A DNA stretch of 64,000 nucleotides, from assembly GCF_900602065.1 (NCBI RefSeq), contig NZ_UWFN01000288.1, positions 98,511 through 162,510 of the forward strand, in the 5' to 3' direction. The DNA comes from Pseudomonas viridiflava (GTDB lineage Bacteria > Pseudomonadota > Gammaproteobacteria > Pseudomonadales > Pseudomonadaceae). The translations under genes were made by a program, and so were the position numbers. Positions 51,936 through 61,743 of this stretch are shown piece by piece. Numbering within the stretch: position 1 is the first letter of the stretch; each line of letters opens with the position of its first letter. The notes beneath the pieces are model-generated. The model searched no databases. It was not told the origin of the DNA and was given only the letters and a program-made list of their open reading frames with translations.

Positions 51936-52240
51936 ATGCTATCCCTCTGGAGCACGGTCTGGCGGTTGCCGGGGTCCTGTTCGTTCTCGGCCTGGTCGGT
52001 CTGATAGTGCGCCGTAACATTCTTTTTGTGTTGATGAGCCTGGAGATCATGATGAACGCATCGGCTCTGGCGTTCGTCGTTGCCGGTAGCCGCTGGGCTC
52101 AGCCGGATGGACAGGTGATGTTCATCCTGGTGATCACCCTGGCTGCTGCCGAGGCCAGTATTGGCCTGGCGATCCTGATGCAGCTGTATCGCCGCTTCCA
52201 CACTCTCGATATCGACGCTGCCAGCGAGATGCGCGGATGA
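51932..52240 (+). CDS. nuoK: NADH-quinone oxidoreductase subunit K
   Basis: This 102-residue, three-helix membrane subunit has both conserved membrane glutamates: one in LMSLEIMMNASALAF and one in ITLAAAEASIGLAI. These carry the proton relay along the membrane arm. It overlaps nuoJ and nuoL by 4 bases on each side. Confidence 0.97.
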   Translation: MNAIPLEHGLAVAGVLFVLGLVGLIVRRNILFVLMSLEIMMNASALAFVVAGSRWAQPDGQVMFILVITLAAAEASIGLAILMQLYRRFHTLDIDAASEMRG

Positions 52241-54090
52241 ACCTACTCTTTCTGACTTTCGTATTCCCCCTGATCGGTTTTCTGCTGCTGTCGTTCTCCC
52301 GTGGACGCATCTCGGAAAACCTCGCGGCACTGATCGGCGTCGGCTCTATCGGCCTGTCGGCCATCGTTACTGCCTGGGTTATCTGGCAGTTCAACGTTGC
52401 GCCGCCTGAAGGCGGTCACTACACCCAGGTGTTGTGGCGCTGGATGGCCGTAGACGGTTTCGAACCCAACTTCGCCCTGTATCTGGACGGCCTGTCCGTG
52501 ACGATGCTGGGTGTCGTGGTTGGCGTCGGCTTCCTGATCCACCTGTTCGCCTCCTGGTACATGCGTGGTGAGGCCGGTTACTCGCGCTTCTTCGCGTACA
52601 CCAACCTGTTTATCGCCAGCATGCTGTTTCTGGTGCTCGGCGATAACCTGTTGTTCCTGTACTTCGGCTGGGAAGGTGTAGGCCTGTGCAGTTACTTGCT
52701 GATCGGTTTCTACTACAGCAACCGCAACAACGGTAACGCGGCACTCAAAGCCTTTATCGTGACCCGTATCGGCGACGTGTTCATGGCCATCGGCCTGTTC
52801 ATCCTGTTCCAGCAACTGGGTACGCTGAATATCCAGGAGTTGCTGGTGCGTGCGCCTGAGCACTTCAAGGTCGGCGACTTCTGGATCGTGCTGGCCACTC
52901 TGCTGTTGCTCGGTGGTGCCGTCGGTAAATCCGCGCAACTGCCGCTGCAAACCTGGCTGGCGGACGCGATGGCTGGCCCGACGCCGGTTTCGGCACTGAT
53001 CCACGCCGCAACCATGGTGACCGCAGGTGTTTACCTGATCGCCCGAACTCACGGCCTGTTTGCTCTGGCCCCGGACATTCTGCATCTGGTAGGTATCGTC
53101 GGCGGAGTGACACTGGTTCTGGCCGGTTTCGCAGCGCTGGTACAGACCGACATCAAACGTATCCTCGCCTACTCGACCATGAGCCAGATCGGCTACATGT
53201 TCCTGGCGCTGGGCGTCGGTGCCTGGGAAGGCGCGATCTTCCACCTGATGACTCACGCCTTCTTCAAGGCGCTGCTGTTCCTCGCATCCGGTGCGGTGAT
53301 CGTTGCCTGCCACCACGAGCAGAACATCTTCAAGATGGGCGGGCTGTGGAAGAAACTGCCACTGGCCTACGCCAGCTTCATCGTCGGCGGCTCGGCCCTT
53401 GCGGCCTTGCCATTGCTGACGGCGGGTTTCTACTCCAAAGACGAAATTCTTTGGGAGGCTTTCGCCAGCGGCAACAACGGTCTGCTGTATGCAGGTCTGG
53501 TCGGCGCATTCATGACTTCGCTGTACACCTTCCGCCTGATCTTCATCACCTTCCACGGTGAAGCGAAAACGGAAGCGCACGCAGGTCACGGTATTGCCCA
53601 CTGGTTGCCATTGAGTGTGCTGATCGTGCTGTCGACCTTCATCGGCGCACTGATCACCCCGCCGCTGGCGGGTGTGCTGCCGCAAAGCGTCGGCCACGCC
53701 GGTGGCGATGCCAAGCACAGTCTGGAAATCGCCTCGGGTGCTATCGCTCTGGCCGGTATCCTGCTGGCTGCCTTGCTGTTCCTCGGCAAGCGCCGATTCG
53801 TCACCTCCATCGCCAACAGTGCACCGGGTCGTTTCCTGTCGGCCTGGTGGTTCGCGGCGTGGGGCTTCGATTGGGTGTACGACAAGCTGTTCGTCAAGCC
53901 GTATCTGGCTATCTGCCAGTTGCTGCGTAGCGACCCACTGGACCACACCATTGGTTTGATCCCACGTCTGGTCAAGGCAGGTCATGGCAGCATGACCCGT
54001 ACCGAAACCGGTCAACTGCGCTGGTATGCCGCTTCGATCGCTGTAGGTGCCGTACTGGTACTCGGCGCCGTCGTCGTGGTTGCGGTCTGA
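52237..54090 (+). CDS. nuoL: NADH-quinone oxidoreductase subunit L (antiporter-like)
   Basis: This 617-residue proton-pumping subunit has about 16 helices and the long C-terminal lateral helix. Conserved blocks are NLLFLYFGWEGVGLCSYLLI, with the key Glu (around residue 148), LPLQTWLADAMAGPTPVSAL with the proton-channel residues, and QTDIKRILAYSTMSQIGYM. nuoM follows after 39 bases. Confidence 0.97.
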   Translation: MNLLFLTFVFPLIGFLLLSFSRGRISENLAALIGVGSIGLSAIVTAWVIWQFNVAPPEGGHYTQVLWRWMAVDGFEPNFALYLDGLSVTMLGVVVGVGFLIHLFASWYMRGEAGYSRFFAYTNLFIASMLFLVLGDNLLFLYFGWEGVGLCSYLLIGFYYSNRNNGNAALKAFIVTRIGDVFMAIGLFILFQQLGTLNIQELLVRAPEHFKVGDFWIVLATLLLLGGAVGKSAQLPLQTWLADAMAGPTPVSALIHAATMVTAGVYLIARTHGLFALAPDILHLVGIVGGVTLVLAGFAALVQTDIKRILAYSTMSQIGYMFLALGVGAWEGAIFHLMTHAFFKALLFLASGAVIVACHHEQNIFKMGGLWKKLPLAYASFIVGGSALAALPLLTAGFYSKDEILWEAFASGNNGLLYAGLVGAFMTSLYTFRLIFITFHGEAKTEAHAGHGIAHWLPLSVLIVLSTFIGALITPPLAGVLPQSVGHAGGDAKHSLEIASGAIALAGILLAALLFLGKRRFVTSIANSAPGRFLSAWWFAAWGFDWVYDKLFVKPYLAICQLLRSDPLDHTIGLIPRLVKAGHGSMTRTETGQLRWYAASIAVGAVLVLGAVVVVAV

Positions 54091-54129
54091 CATGAACCTT
54101 GCGAATTTGCGAAAGGAATTGAGCCCGTC

Positions 54130-55662
54130 ATGATTCTGCCTTGGCTAATCCTGATCCCCTTTATCGGTGGCCTGCTGTGCTGGCAAGGTGAGCGCTTCGG
54201 CCCTACCCTGCCGCGCTGGATCGCGCTGCTGACCATGTCCCTCGAACTGGCCCTGGGCCTCTGGTTGTGGAGTACTGGCAACTACAGTTACGCACCAGCG
54301 CCCGGCGTCGACCCGACCTGGGCCATCGAATTCAAGCACTTGTGGATTGCCCGCTTCGGCATCAGCGTCCACCTGGCCCTCGATGGTCTTTCGTTGCTGA
54401 TGATCCTGCTGACCGGCCTGCTCGGTGTGCTGTCGGTGTTGTGTTCGTGGAAAGAGATCCAGCGTAACGTTGGCTTCTTCCACCTCAACCTGATGTGGAT
54501 CCTCGGTGGCGTGATTGGCGTGTTCCTGGCCATCGACCTGTTCATGTTCTTCTTCTTCTGGGAAATGATGCTGGTGCCGATGTATTTCCTCATCGCGCTC
54601 TGGGGTCACAGCTCGGCGGACGGCAAGAAGACACGAATCTACGCCGCGACCAAGTTCTTCATCTTCACTCAGGCCAGCGGCCTGATCATGTTGGTGGCGA
54701 TCCTCGGTCTGGTCCTGGTCAACTTCAATCAGACCGGAGTGATCACGTTCGATTACGCCACGCTGCTGAAGACCCAACTGGCACCGGGCACCGAATACAT
54801 CCTGATGCTGGGCTTCTTCATTGCCTTCGCGGTGAAGCTGCCAGTGGTGCCCTTCCACTCCTGGCTGCCGGATGCTCACGCCCAGGCGCCAACAGCGGGT
54901 TCGGTCGACCTGGCCGGTATCCTGTTGAAAACCGCTGCGTATGGTCTGCTGCGTTTTGCACTGCCGCTGTTCCCGAACGCGTCTGCCGAGTTCGCGCCTA
55001 TCGCGATGATTCTGGGTCTGATCGGCATTTTCTACGGCGCTTTCCTCGCGTTCGCACAGACCGACATCAAGCGCCTGATCGCGTTTTCCAGCGTCTCGCA
55101 CATGGGCTTCGTGCTGATCGGTATCTATTCCGGCAGCCAGCAAGCGCTGCAAGGCGTTGTGATTCAGATGCTTGCTCACGGTCTGTCGGCTGCCGCACTG
55201 TTTATCCTCAGCGGTCAGTTGTACGAACGTCTGCATACGCGTGACATGCGTGAAATGGGTGGTTTGTGGTCGCGTATCGCCTACCTGCCAGCGATCAGCC
55301 TGTTCTTCGCGGCGGCCTCGCTGGGTCTGCCGGGTACCGGTAACTTCGTCGGTGAGTTCCTGATCCTGCTGGGCAGCTTTGTCAGCGCGCCATGGATCAC
55401 TGCAATCGCCACGTCCGGTCTGGTGTTTGGCTCTGTCTACTCGCTGATCATGATCCACCGCGCCTACTTCGGCCCGGCCAAATCCGACGAGCCTCTCAAG
55501 GGCATGGACGGACGGGAAATGATCATGGTGCTCGGTCTGGCCGTATTGCTGGTATTGGTCGGGGTTTACCCGCAGCCATTCCTCGATACGTCTGCAGCGA
55601 CCATGCACGGCGTGCAGCAATGGCTCGGCACCGCCTTCACTCAACTCGCTTCGGCCCGGTAA
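54130..55662 (+). CDS. nuoM: NADH-quinone oxidoreductase subunit M (antiporter-like)
   Basis: This 510-residue antiporter-like subunit has about 14 helices, with FFFWEMMLVPMYFLIALWG (key Glu), FHSWLPDAHAQAPTAGSVDL and QTDIKRLIAFSSVSHMGFV. Length matches E. coli NuoM (509). nuoN follows by 7 bases. Confidence 0.97.
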   Translation: MILPWLILIPFIGGLLCWQGERFGPTLPRWIALLTMSLELALGLWLWSTGNYSYAPAPGVDPTWAIEFKHLWIARFGISVHLALDGLSLLMILLTGLLGVLSVLCSWKEIQRNVGFFHLNLMWILGGVIGVFLAIDLFMFFFFWEMMLVPMYFLIALWGHSSADGKKTRIYAATKFFIFTQASGLIMLVAILGLVLVNFNQTGVITFDYATLLKTQLAPGTEYILMLGFFIAFAVKLPVVPFHSWLPDAHAQAPTAGSVDLAGILLKTAAYGLLRFALPLFPNASAEFAPIAMILGLIGIFYGAFLAFAQTDIKRLIAFSSVSHMGFVLIGIYSGSQQALQGVVIQMLAHGLSAAALFILSGQLYERLHTRDMREMGGLWSRIAYLPAISLFFAAASLGLPGTGNFVGEFLILLGSFVSAPWITAIATSGLVFGSVYSLIMIHRAYFGPAKSDEPLKGMDGREMIMVLGLAVLLVLVGVYPQPFLDTSAATMHGVQQWLGTAFTQLASAR

Positions 55663-55669
55663 GAGCGCT

Positions 55670-57133
55670 ATGGACCTGACGATTCAACATTTTATTGCGC
55701 TTGCCCCACTGCTGATTACCAGCCTCACCATTGTTGTGGTGATGCTGGCGATCGCATGGCGCCGCAATCACTCGCAAACCTTCCTGCTCAGCGTGGCGGG
55801 GCTTAACCTGGCCCTGCTGTCGATCTACCCGGCACTGAAAGTCGCTCCGCTGGTAGTGACGCCACTGTTGCAGATCGACAGTTTCGCTTGCCTGTACATG
55901 GCATTGATCCTGGCCTCGACTCTGGCCTGTGTGACGATGGCACACGCCTATCTTGGCGATGGCAAAGCGGGCTACCCCGGTAATCGTGAAGAACTTTACC
56001 TGCTGATCCTGCTGGCGGCTGCTGGCGGCCTGGTATTGGTCAGCGCTCAACACCTGGCAGGCCTGTTTATCGGCCTGGAGCTGCTGTCGGTGCCGGTCTA
56101 CGGTCTGGTTGCGTACGCCTTCTTCAACAAGCGCTCGCTGGAAGCCGGTATCAAATACATGGTGCTGTCGGCAGCAGGCTCCGCTTTCCTGCTGTTCGGC
56201 ATGGCGCTGCTGTATGCCGAGGCCGGCACGCTGGGCTTTGATGGCATCGGTAAAGCACTGGCCGCAAGCGGTCTGCCAAGCCCGATCGCCAGTCTGGGTC
56301 TGGGGATGATGCTGGTGGGTCTGGCGTTCAAGCTGTCGCTGGTGCCGTTCCACCTGTGGACGCCGGACGTCTACGAAGGCGCACCTGCCCCGGTAGCGGC
56401 TTTCCTGGCCACCGCCAGCAAGGTTGCTGTGTTCGCAGTACTGGTGCGTCTGTTCCAGATTTCCCCCGCTGCCAGCAGCGGTGTACTGCATGACGTACTG
56501 GCGGTCATCGCCGTTGCGTCAATCATCGTCGGTAACCTGTTGGCGCTGATGCAGAACAACTTGAAGCGTCTGCTGGGTTACTCGTCCATCGCGCACTTCG
56601 GCTACCTGATGATCGCCCTGGTGGCGAGCAAAGGCATGGCGGTTGAGGCTATTGGCGTGTATCTGGCCACCTATGTGCTGACCAGCCTGGGCAGCTTCGG
56701 TGTAATCACCATGATGTCGTCGCCGTACAGCGGTCGTGATACCGATGCGATGTTCGAGTACCGTGGTCTGTTCTGGCGTCGTCCGTACCTGACGGCTGTG
56801 ATGACCCTGATGATGCTGTCCCTGGCGGGCATCCCGCTGACGGCTGGCTTCATCGGCAAGTTCTACATCATCGCAACCGGTGTTGAATCGAAGCTGTGGT
56901 GGTTGATCGGTGCACTGATCATCGGTAGTGCCATCGGCGTGTTCTACTACCTGCGCGTGATGGTCACCCTGTATCTGGTGGACTCCAAACTGCCACGCCA
57001 CGATGCGGCCTTCAACTGGGCGCAACGTACCGGCGGCGTGATGCTGTTGGCGATTGCCATTCTGACCTTCGTACTGGGTGTCTATCCGCAGCCGCTGCTG
57101 GATCTGGTTCAGCATGCTGGTCTGATGGGCTGA
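55670..57133 (+). CDS. nuoN: NADH-quinone oxidoreductase subunit N (antiporter-like)
   Basis: This 487-residue last antiporter-like subunit has FIGLELLSVPVYGLVAYAFF (key Glu), PFHLWTPDVYEGAPAPVAAF and QNNLKRLLGYSSIAHFGYLM. It ends the operon, 27 bases before a strong terminator. Confidence 0.97.
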   Translation: MDLTIQHFIALAPLLITSLTIVVVMLAIAWRRNHSQTFLLSVAGLNLALLSIYPALKVAPLVVTPLLQIDSFACLYMALILASTLACVTMAHAYLGDGKAGYPGNREELYLLILLAAAGGLVLVSAQHLAGLFIGLELLSVPVYGLVAYAFFNKRSLEAGIKYMVLSAAGSAFLLFGMALLYAEAGTLGFDGIGKALAASGLPSPIASLGLGMMLVGLAFKLSLVPFHLWTPDVYEGAPAPVAAFLATASKVAVFAVLVRLFQISPAASSGVLHDVLAVIAVASIIVGNLLALMQNNLKRLLGYSSIAHFGYLMIALVASKGMAVEAIGVYLATYVLTSLGSFGVITMMSSPYSGRDTDAMFEYRGLFWRRPYLTAVMTLMMLSLAGIPLTAGFIGKFYIIATGVESKLWWLIGALIIGSAIGVFYYLRVMVTLYLVDSKLPRHDAAFNWAQRTGGVMLLAIAILTFVLGVYPQPLLDLVQHAGLMG

Positions 57134-57160
57134 TCTTTCAAGGATCAGGCATGACGCATA

Positions 57161-57194
57161 AAAAAACCTGCTCAGTTGAGCAGGTTTTTTTTCG
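57161..57194. terminator. Bidirectional terminator between nuoN and the AI-2E transporter
   Basis: AAAAAACCTGCTCA-GT-TGAGCAGGTTTTTT is a 14-bp stem with T runs on both strands. It serves nuo on the plus strand and the convergent transporter gene on the minus strand. Confidence 0.95.
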
Positions 57195-57204
57195 CCTGAA
57201 GAAT

Positions 57205-58269
57205 CTAGCCGGGCAAACGTACCGTCTTCTTGGCACTGACGAACAAGCCCCAGGTGGACATGAACAGCGCAGCGACCATCGGACCAATTACAAAGCCATT
57301 AAGGCCGAACACCGACATCCCACCTAACGTAGAGATCAGGATCAGGTAGTCGGGCATCTTCGTGTCTTTGCCGACCAGAACAGGCCGCAACACGTTGTCC
57401 ACCAGACCGATCACAAACACGCCGAACAATGCGAGCACAACGCCCTGCCAGATCATCCCGCTCAACAGGAAATAGACCGCCACGGGCGCCCAGACGATCC
57501 CCGCCCCTACTGCTGGCAGCAGCGACAGGAAAGCCATGATGACCGCCCAGAGCAGCGCACTGGGGATGTCCAGACACCAGAAAATGAAACCGCCCAGAGC
57601 GCCTTGAGTGATCGCGACCACAATGTTGCCCTTGACCGTGGCGCGTACAACCCGCGTGAACTTCAACTGCAAACGACGCTTCTGCGGCTCAGCGAGTGGC
57701 ACCGCGATACGCATCTTGCGCACCAGTTCCTGGCCATCGCGCAGGAAGAAGAACAACAGGTACAGCATGATGAAGAAGCCGACCACGAAGTCGAAGGTGC
57801 CCTGACCAAAGCTGAATGCCTGCGTTGCCAGGTACTGACTGCCCTGCATCGCGCCTTTGGCGATCTTGTCGCGCAGGCCGTTCAGGTCGCCCATGCCCAG
57901 GCGGTCCAGCCAGCCCTGGACATAGGGCGGCAACAAGCCTTTGAACTCGGCCAGATAGCTGGCGATATCGAGCTGACCGCTTTCCACGTTTTTGTACAGC
58001 GTGGCTCCTTCCTGAACCAGCAATGCACTGATGACAATCACCGGCAGAATCGCGATCACCAGACAGATGACCAAGGTGCAGAGCGACGTCAGATTACGTG
58101 TCCAGCCAAAGCGCAGCAGCAAGCGACGCTGGACCGGGGCGAAGATGATGCCGAGGATCACCGCCCAGAAAACCGCGCCGTAGAACGGCAACAGAATCCA
58201 TATGAACGCGATGGTCACCAGCACCAACAGCATGATCAGGGTTTTGTATTGCAGCGTGGTTTCGTTCAT
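57205..58269 (-). CDS. AI-2E family (PerM/YdiK-like) transporter
   Basis: This 354-residue inner-membrane protein has about 7-8 helices and belongs to the AI-2E/PerM family. Members export or import small molecules such as autoinducer 2, or act as Na+(Li+)/H+ antiporters; the substrate here is unknown. Family features are the N-terminal hydrophobic pair with VFWAVILGIIFAPVQRRLL, and the C-terminal ALFGVFVIGLVDNVLRPVLV and LILISTLGGMSVFGLNGFVI. It converges on nuoN and appears monocistronic. Confidence 0.88.
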   Translation of the reverse strand: MNETTLQYKTLIMLLVLVTIAFIWILLPFYGAVFWAVILGIIFAPVQRRLLLRFGWTRNLTSLCTLVICLVIAILPVIVISALLVQEGATLYKNVESGQLDIASYLAEFKGLLPPYVQGWLDRLGMGDLNGLRDKIAKGAMQGSQYLATQAFSFGQGTFDFVVGFFIMLYLLFFFLRDGQELVRKMRIAVPLAEPQKRRLQLKFTRVVRATVKGNIVVAITQGALGGFIFWCLDIPSALLWAVIMAFLSLLPAVGAGIVWAPVAVYFLLSGMIWQGVVLALFGVFVIGLVDNVLRPVLVGKDTKMPDYLILISTLGGMSVFGLNGFVIGPMVAALFMSTWGLFVSAKKTVRLPG

Positions 58270-58471
58270 GTCCTTTCCATGTCAGCAGGCAAGCAACTCG
58301 CTTGACCTGATCCTTAGTCAGCCAATCGCCGGACGAGTGCCATCATTCTGTTTTTCATGCAGAGGATGGCTCTGGAAAGGGAAGTACAGCAGAGAATGTG
58401 GCTGGCCGTAGGGTTGCAGGAAATCGCACAGGGTCGCTAACACCGTGCTGTCTGACGGCAGACATTTGATC

Positions 58472-58543
58472 TGTAGGAGCTGCCGAAGGCTGCGATAGCG
58501 GTGTGTCAGGGTGAATGCTTCGCAGCCTTCGGCAGCTCCTACA
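58472..58543. repeat. REP/REPIN inverted repeat, family A (copy 5)
   Basis: A 72-base element with perfect arms TGTAGGAGCTGCCGAAGG and complement, 19 bases after the stop of the chemoreceptor gene (minus strand). The rest of the 58270-58562 spacer shows no gene. Confidence 0.9.
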
Positions 58544-58562
58544 GGTCAATCCCTCAGATGAG

Positions 58563-60242
58563 TTAAACCCGGAATTGCCCAACCAGTGCGCCGAGGCGTT
58601 GGCCAAGATCGTTCAGGCTGCGTGTGGTCTGCGCGCTCTGCCGGGTTTCGTCTGCAACGGTGTCCACGGCAGAAGCAATCTGGTGCACGCTGCGGTTGAT
58701 CTCCTCGGCAACAGCGGTTTGCTCTTCCGCCGCGCTGGCGATCTGCGCGTTCATGGTGTTGATCGTGGTGATCAGTTCGCCAATGGCATCCAGCGAAGAC
58801 CCGGCCTGATTGGCCTGCACAGAGGTGCCATCGCCTGCCTCGCTGGAGCGACGCATGGCGTCCACAGCGGTCTGCGTACCTTTCTGCAGACGATCGATCA
58901 TGCCCTGAATCTCCTGAGTACTCTGCTGAGTACGACTGGCCAGAGCGCGGACCTCATCGGCTACGACTGCGAAACCACGACCAGCCTCCCCGGCCCGGGC
59001 AGCCTCAATAGCAGCGTTGAGTGCCAGCAGGTTGGTCTGCTCAGCGATGGAGCGAATTACCCCAAGCACGCTGACAATCGAAGAGACGTCCTGCTGCAGG
59101 CTGTCCAGCGACGAGCCGCTGTTGCGAATATCTTCAACCAACGCGTGAATCAGTTTGATGCTGCCATCGACGACACGTTTGGCCGACTGGCCCTCTTCGT
59201 CCGTCTTCTGTGCAGCAACCGAGGCACCCTGGGCGCTCTTCGCGACTTCCTGAGCAGCAGCAGACATCTCGTTGATCGCAGTGGCAACCTGATCGGTCTC
59301 GTGACGTTGACGCTCCATGGCTTGCTCGGAGCGTTGCGCCTGACTGGAGACTTCGCCGACAAGGCCGGTCAGTTGCCCGGTCATTCCGGATATCTGGCTG
59401 ACCAGGCTATGGATCTTGTCGACAAAGCGGTTGAAGGAACCGGCCAAGTCGCCCAGTTCGTCTTGGCTGGTCACGGTCAGGCGACGGGTCAGATCACCCT
59501 CACCGGCAGCAATGTCGTCCAGGTTGTCTTTCATCAGGCGCAGCGGGCGAAGCAAGGTGCCGGCCAGCACCACACCGATGATGCTGATCAGTACCAACAC
59601 CAGCAGCGCAACACCAATGATGCTCAGCAGCATCTCTTCCAGGCGCGCGTCGACACTTTGCTGAACCGCCGCGACCTGCGCGTCGATGCCGTCGATATTC
59701 ACCGCAGTACCGAACGCCAGATCCCACTTGGGCAGGTACTCGGTGTAGCCCATTTTAGGGACCAACTCTGTTTTGCCCGGCAGGGTTGAGGAGTAAAGCA
59801 GGAAGTGAGTGCCAGCCTTGGCGACAGCGACCAGTTCGGTATTGACCATGACTCCGTTCGGGTCTTTGGCATCTTTGAAGCTTTTGCCCACACCATCGGG
59901 ATTGGTGGAGCGAAACAGCCGAATAACCTGGGAATCGTAGCCGAAGAAATACCCGTCTTTGCCAAAGCTGATGCTGGAAAGCAGCTTGATGACCTGAGCG
60001 CGAGGGGCATCATCGCCGGGGGCTGCAGCATCGTAAATAGGTTTGATGGTGGTCAGGGCAATCGTCACCTGATCTTTGAGCGTGGCCTTCGCCTCCTGCA
60101 AAAGACGCTCACGGGTCTCACTGACCTCTCGTTTGGCCTGCTCGCGGAGCATGATGACGGTAGTCGCGCTAATGATCAGCGCGAATATCAGCACCGGCAG
60201 AATCGCCAGCGAAAGTACTTTGGCTTTCAGGCTAATGCGCAT
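58563..60242 (-). CDS. Methyl-accepting chemotaxis protein with sCache ligand domain
   Basis: This 559-residue chemoreceptor has a first transmembrane helix (about 8-31), a periplasmic single-Cache domain (about 35-190) with DGYFFGYDSQVIRLFRS and MGYTEYLPKWDLAFGTAV, a second helix (about 205-230), a HAMP domain and a long coiled signalling domain. The hairpin tip region reads NLLALNAAIEAARAGEAGRG. No C-terminal CheR-binding pentapeptide is visible (ends GALVGQFRV). In P. aeruginosa a related sCache receptor at this locus senses malate; small carboxylates are therefore the best guess for the ligand. Confidence 0.9.
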   Translation of the reverse strand: MRISLKAKVLSLAILPVLIFALIISATTVIMLREQAKREVSETRERLLQEAKATLKDQVTIALTTIKPIYDAAAPGDDAPRAQVIKLLSSISFGKDGYFFGYDSQVIRLFRSTNPDGVGKSFKDAKDPNGVMVNTELVAVAKAGTHFLLYSSTLPGKTELVPKMGYTEYLPKWDLAFGTAVNIDGIDAQVAAVQQSVDARLEEMLLSIIGVALLVLVLISIIGVVLAGTLLRPLRLMKDNLDDIAAGEGDLTRRLTVTSQDELGDLAGSFNRFVDKIHSLVSQISGMTGQLTGLVGEVSSQAQRSEQAMERQRHETDQVATAINEMSAAAQEVAKSAQGASVAAQKTDEEGQSAKRVVDGSIKLIHALVEDIRNSGSSLDSLQQDVSSIVSVLGVIRSIAEQTNLLALNAAIEAARAGEAGRGFAVVADEVRALASRTQQSTQEIQGMIDRLQKGTQTAVDAMRRSSEAGDGTSVQANQAGSSLDAIGELITTINTMNAQIASAAEEQTAVAEEINRSVHQIASAVDTVADETRQSAQTTRSLNDLGQRLGALVGQFRV

Positions 60243-60417
60243 AGAACCCCAGATATCAATTTGTTGTTTTTAAATTTTGATCTTGGTTCTGTAACGGCAA
60301 TTGGGCTGAAAAGTTGAGAGGGATGTACCTTTTTAGTCAGTAAAACAGGAGCGAAACTCAGAAATCTCGATAACGTAGTTACGGACTTGGCGACTAACGC
60401 AATCGCTTGCTCAAGGG

Positions 60418-61743
60418 TTACTCGCCAATAGAACGGTCAGGCAGGTCGATACGCACTCGAAGTCCACCTGAGTGGCTAGCCTCAAGTTGCAGATTGCCGC
60501 CCCACGCCTGGACGATATCGCGAACGATGCCGAGGCCCAATCCGTGACCGGTAATTTGCTCATCCAGACGCGCGCCGCGGCTGAAGACCTCCTCGCGCAT
60601 AGCCTCTGGTATACCGGGTCCATCGTCTTCTACTACGAGACAAAAGCTGGTTTCCTGCCGGGTAATGATCAGCAGTACATCGCTATCAGCCCATTTGCAG
60701 GCGTTATCCAGCAAGTTACCCAATAGCTCCAGAATATCTTCACGATCCCACGGCAGAGACAACCCCGGCGGGACCTGCATCTCAAGGTTTAGATGCTCAC
60801 CGTGGATCATGCGTAAGGTAGCGAACAGTCCACTCAACTCGGCGTCGCAGTCAAAATGCGCACCGGGCAGCGCATCACCCGACAGCCGCGCGCGATTCAA
60901 CTCGCGCGCAAGGCGCTGCTGAATTTGCTCAAGCTGTTCACGGAGAATATTGCGCAGCTCTGGATGGGCATCAAACTGGGGACTGGCGATAGCGCTGAAG
61001 AGGACAGCCAGCGGAGTTTTCAGCGCGTGACCAAGATTGCCGAGAGCGTTGCGTGAGCGCCTCAAGCTGTCTTCGGTATGCTCCAATAGATGATTGATTT
61101 GCGAAACGAGGGGTTCCAGCTCTACGGGTACCTGCTCATCAAGCTGGGAGCGCTTGCCCTGTTGAAGCTGAACCAGCTGTTCACGGGCACGATCCAGTGG
61201 ACGCAAGGCCCGGCGAACCGTAACCCGCTGCAATGCCAGAATCAGCAACAGAGCGGCCACGCCCAGACCGAGACCAATCTGCTGTACCCGAAGAAAACTT
61301 GCCCTGACAGGCGTGTAGTCCTGAGCGATGGTGATTGAGATGTCCTGACCAAATTTACGGTAATCGGCTTTGTACAACAGCAAGGATTGCCCGGTCTGGC
61401 CTAACTCGTAACTGGAGTGTAGCCCGCTTGAACCGGGATCCGGAATCTCCAGATCCCATAACGATCTTGAGCGCCAGTGGCCTTCAGGAAAATCAATGCG
61501 AAAGTAATGCCCGGAATACGGCCGCTGATAGGCCGGTGACAGGCGATGTTCGTCCAGTTGCACGCCACCTTTGCCCCGGACCAGAGCAACCAGCAAGCTT
61601 TCGCTTTCATTGCGCAGCCCGGCTTCCAGATAGCGCTGCAAGCCCAGTTCAAACAGCCATAGGCTGGTTTGCGCCAGAACTACGCATACCAGCACCATCA
61701 CACTGATAAGCCCCAGACTCAGGCGTCGCTGTATAGACTTCAA
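60418..61743 (-). CDS. bqsS: Sensor histidine kinase, BqsS/CarS-like
   Basis: This 441-residue membrane kinase has helices at about 10-33 and 154-175 flanking a roughly 120-residue periplasmic domain, then a HAMP-like linker, HisKA with His239 in GNLGHALKTPLAVL, and HATPase with LLGNLLDNACKWAD and GHGLGLGIVRDIVQAWGG. Its gene order with an OmpR-type regulator and two PepSY proteins matches P. aeruginosa BqsRS/CarRS, which responds to Fe(II) and Ca2+. No RExxE motif is present in the periplasmic part; the nearest acidic patch is RNESE (44-48). It overlaps the regulator by 4 bases. Confidence 0.85.
   Translation of the reverse strand: MKSIQRRLSLGLISVMVLVCVVLAQTSLWLFELGLQRYLEAGLRNESESLLVALVRGKGGVQLDEHRLSPAYQRPYSGHYFRIDFPEGHWRSRSLWDLEIPDPGSSGLHSSYELGQTGQSLLLYKADYRKFGQDISITIAQDYTPVRASFLRVQQIGLGLGVAALLLILALQRVTVRRALRPLDRAREQLVQLQQGKRSQLDEQVPVELEPLVSQINHLLEHTEDSLRRSRNALGNLGHALKTPLAVLFSAIASPQFDAHPELRNILREQLEQIQQRLARELNRARLSGDALPGAHFDCDAELSGLFATLRMIHGEHLNLEMQVPPGLSLPWDREDILELLGNLLDNACKWADSDVLLIITRQETSFCLVVEDDGPGIPEAMREEVFSRGARLDEQITGHGLGLGIVRDIVQAWGGNLQLEASHSGGLRVRIDLPDRSIGE

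Noticed and set aside
52243..54093. A 616-codon minus-strand frame opposite nuoL
   Set aside because: Antisense shadow; composition is dominated by Gln, Asp and His, as for other shadows here.
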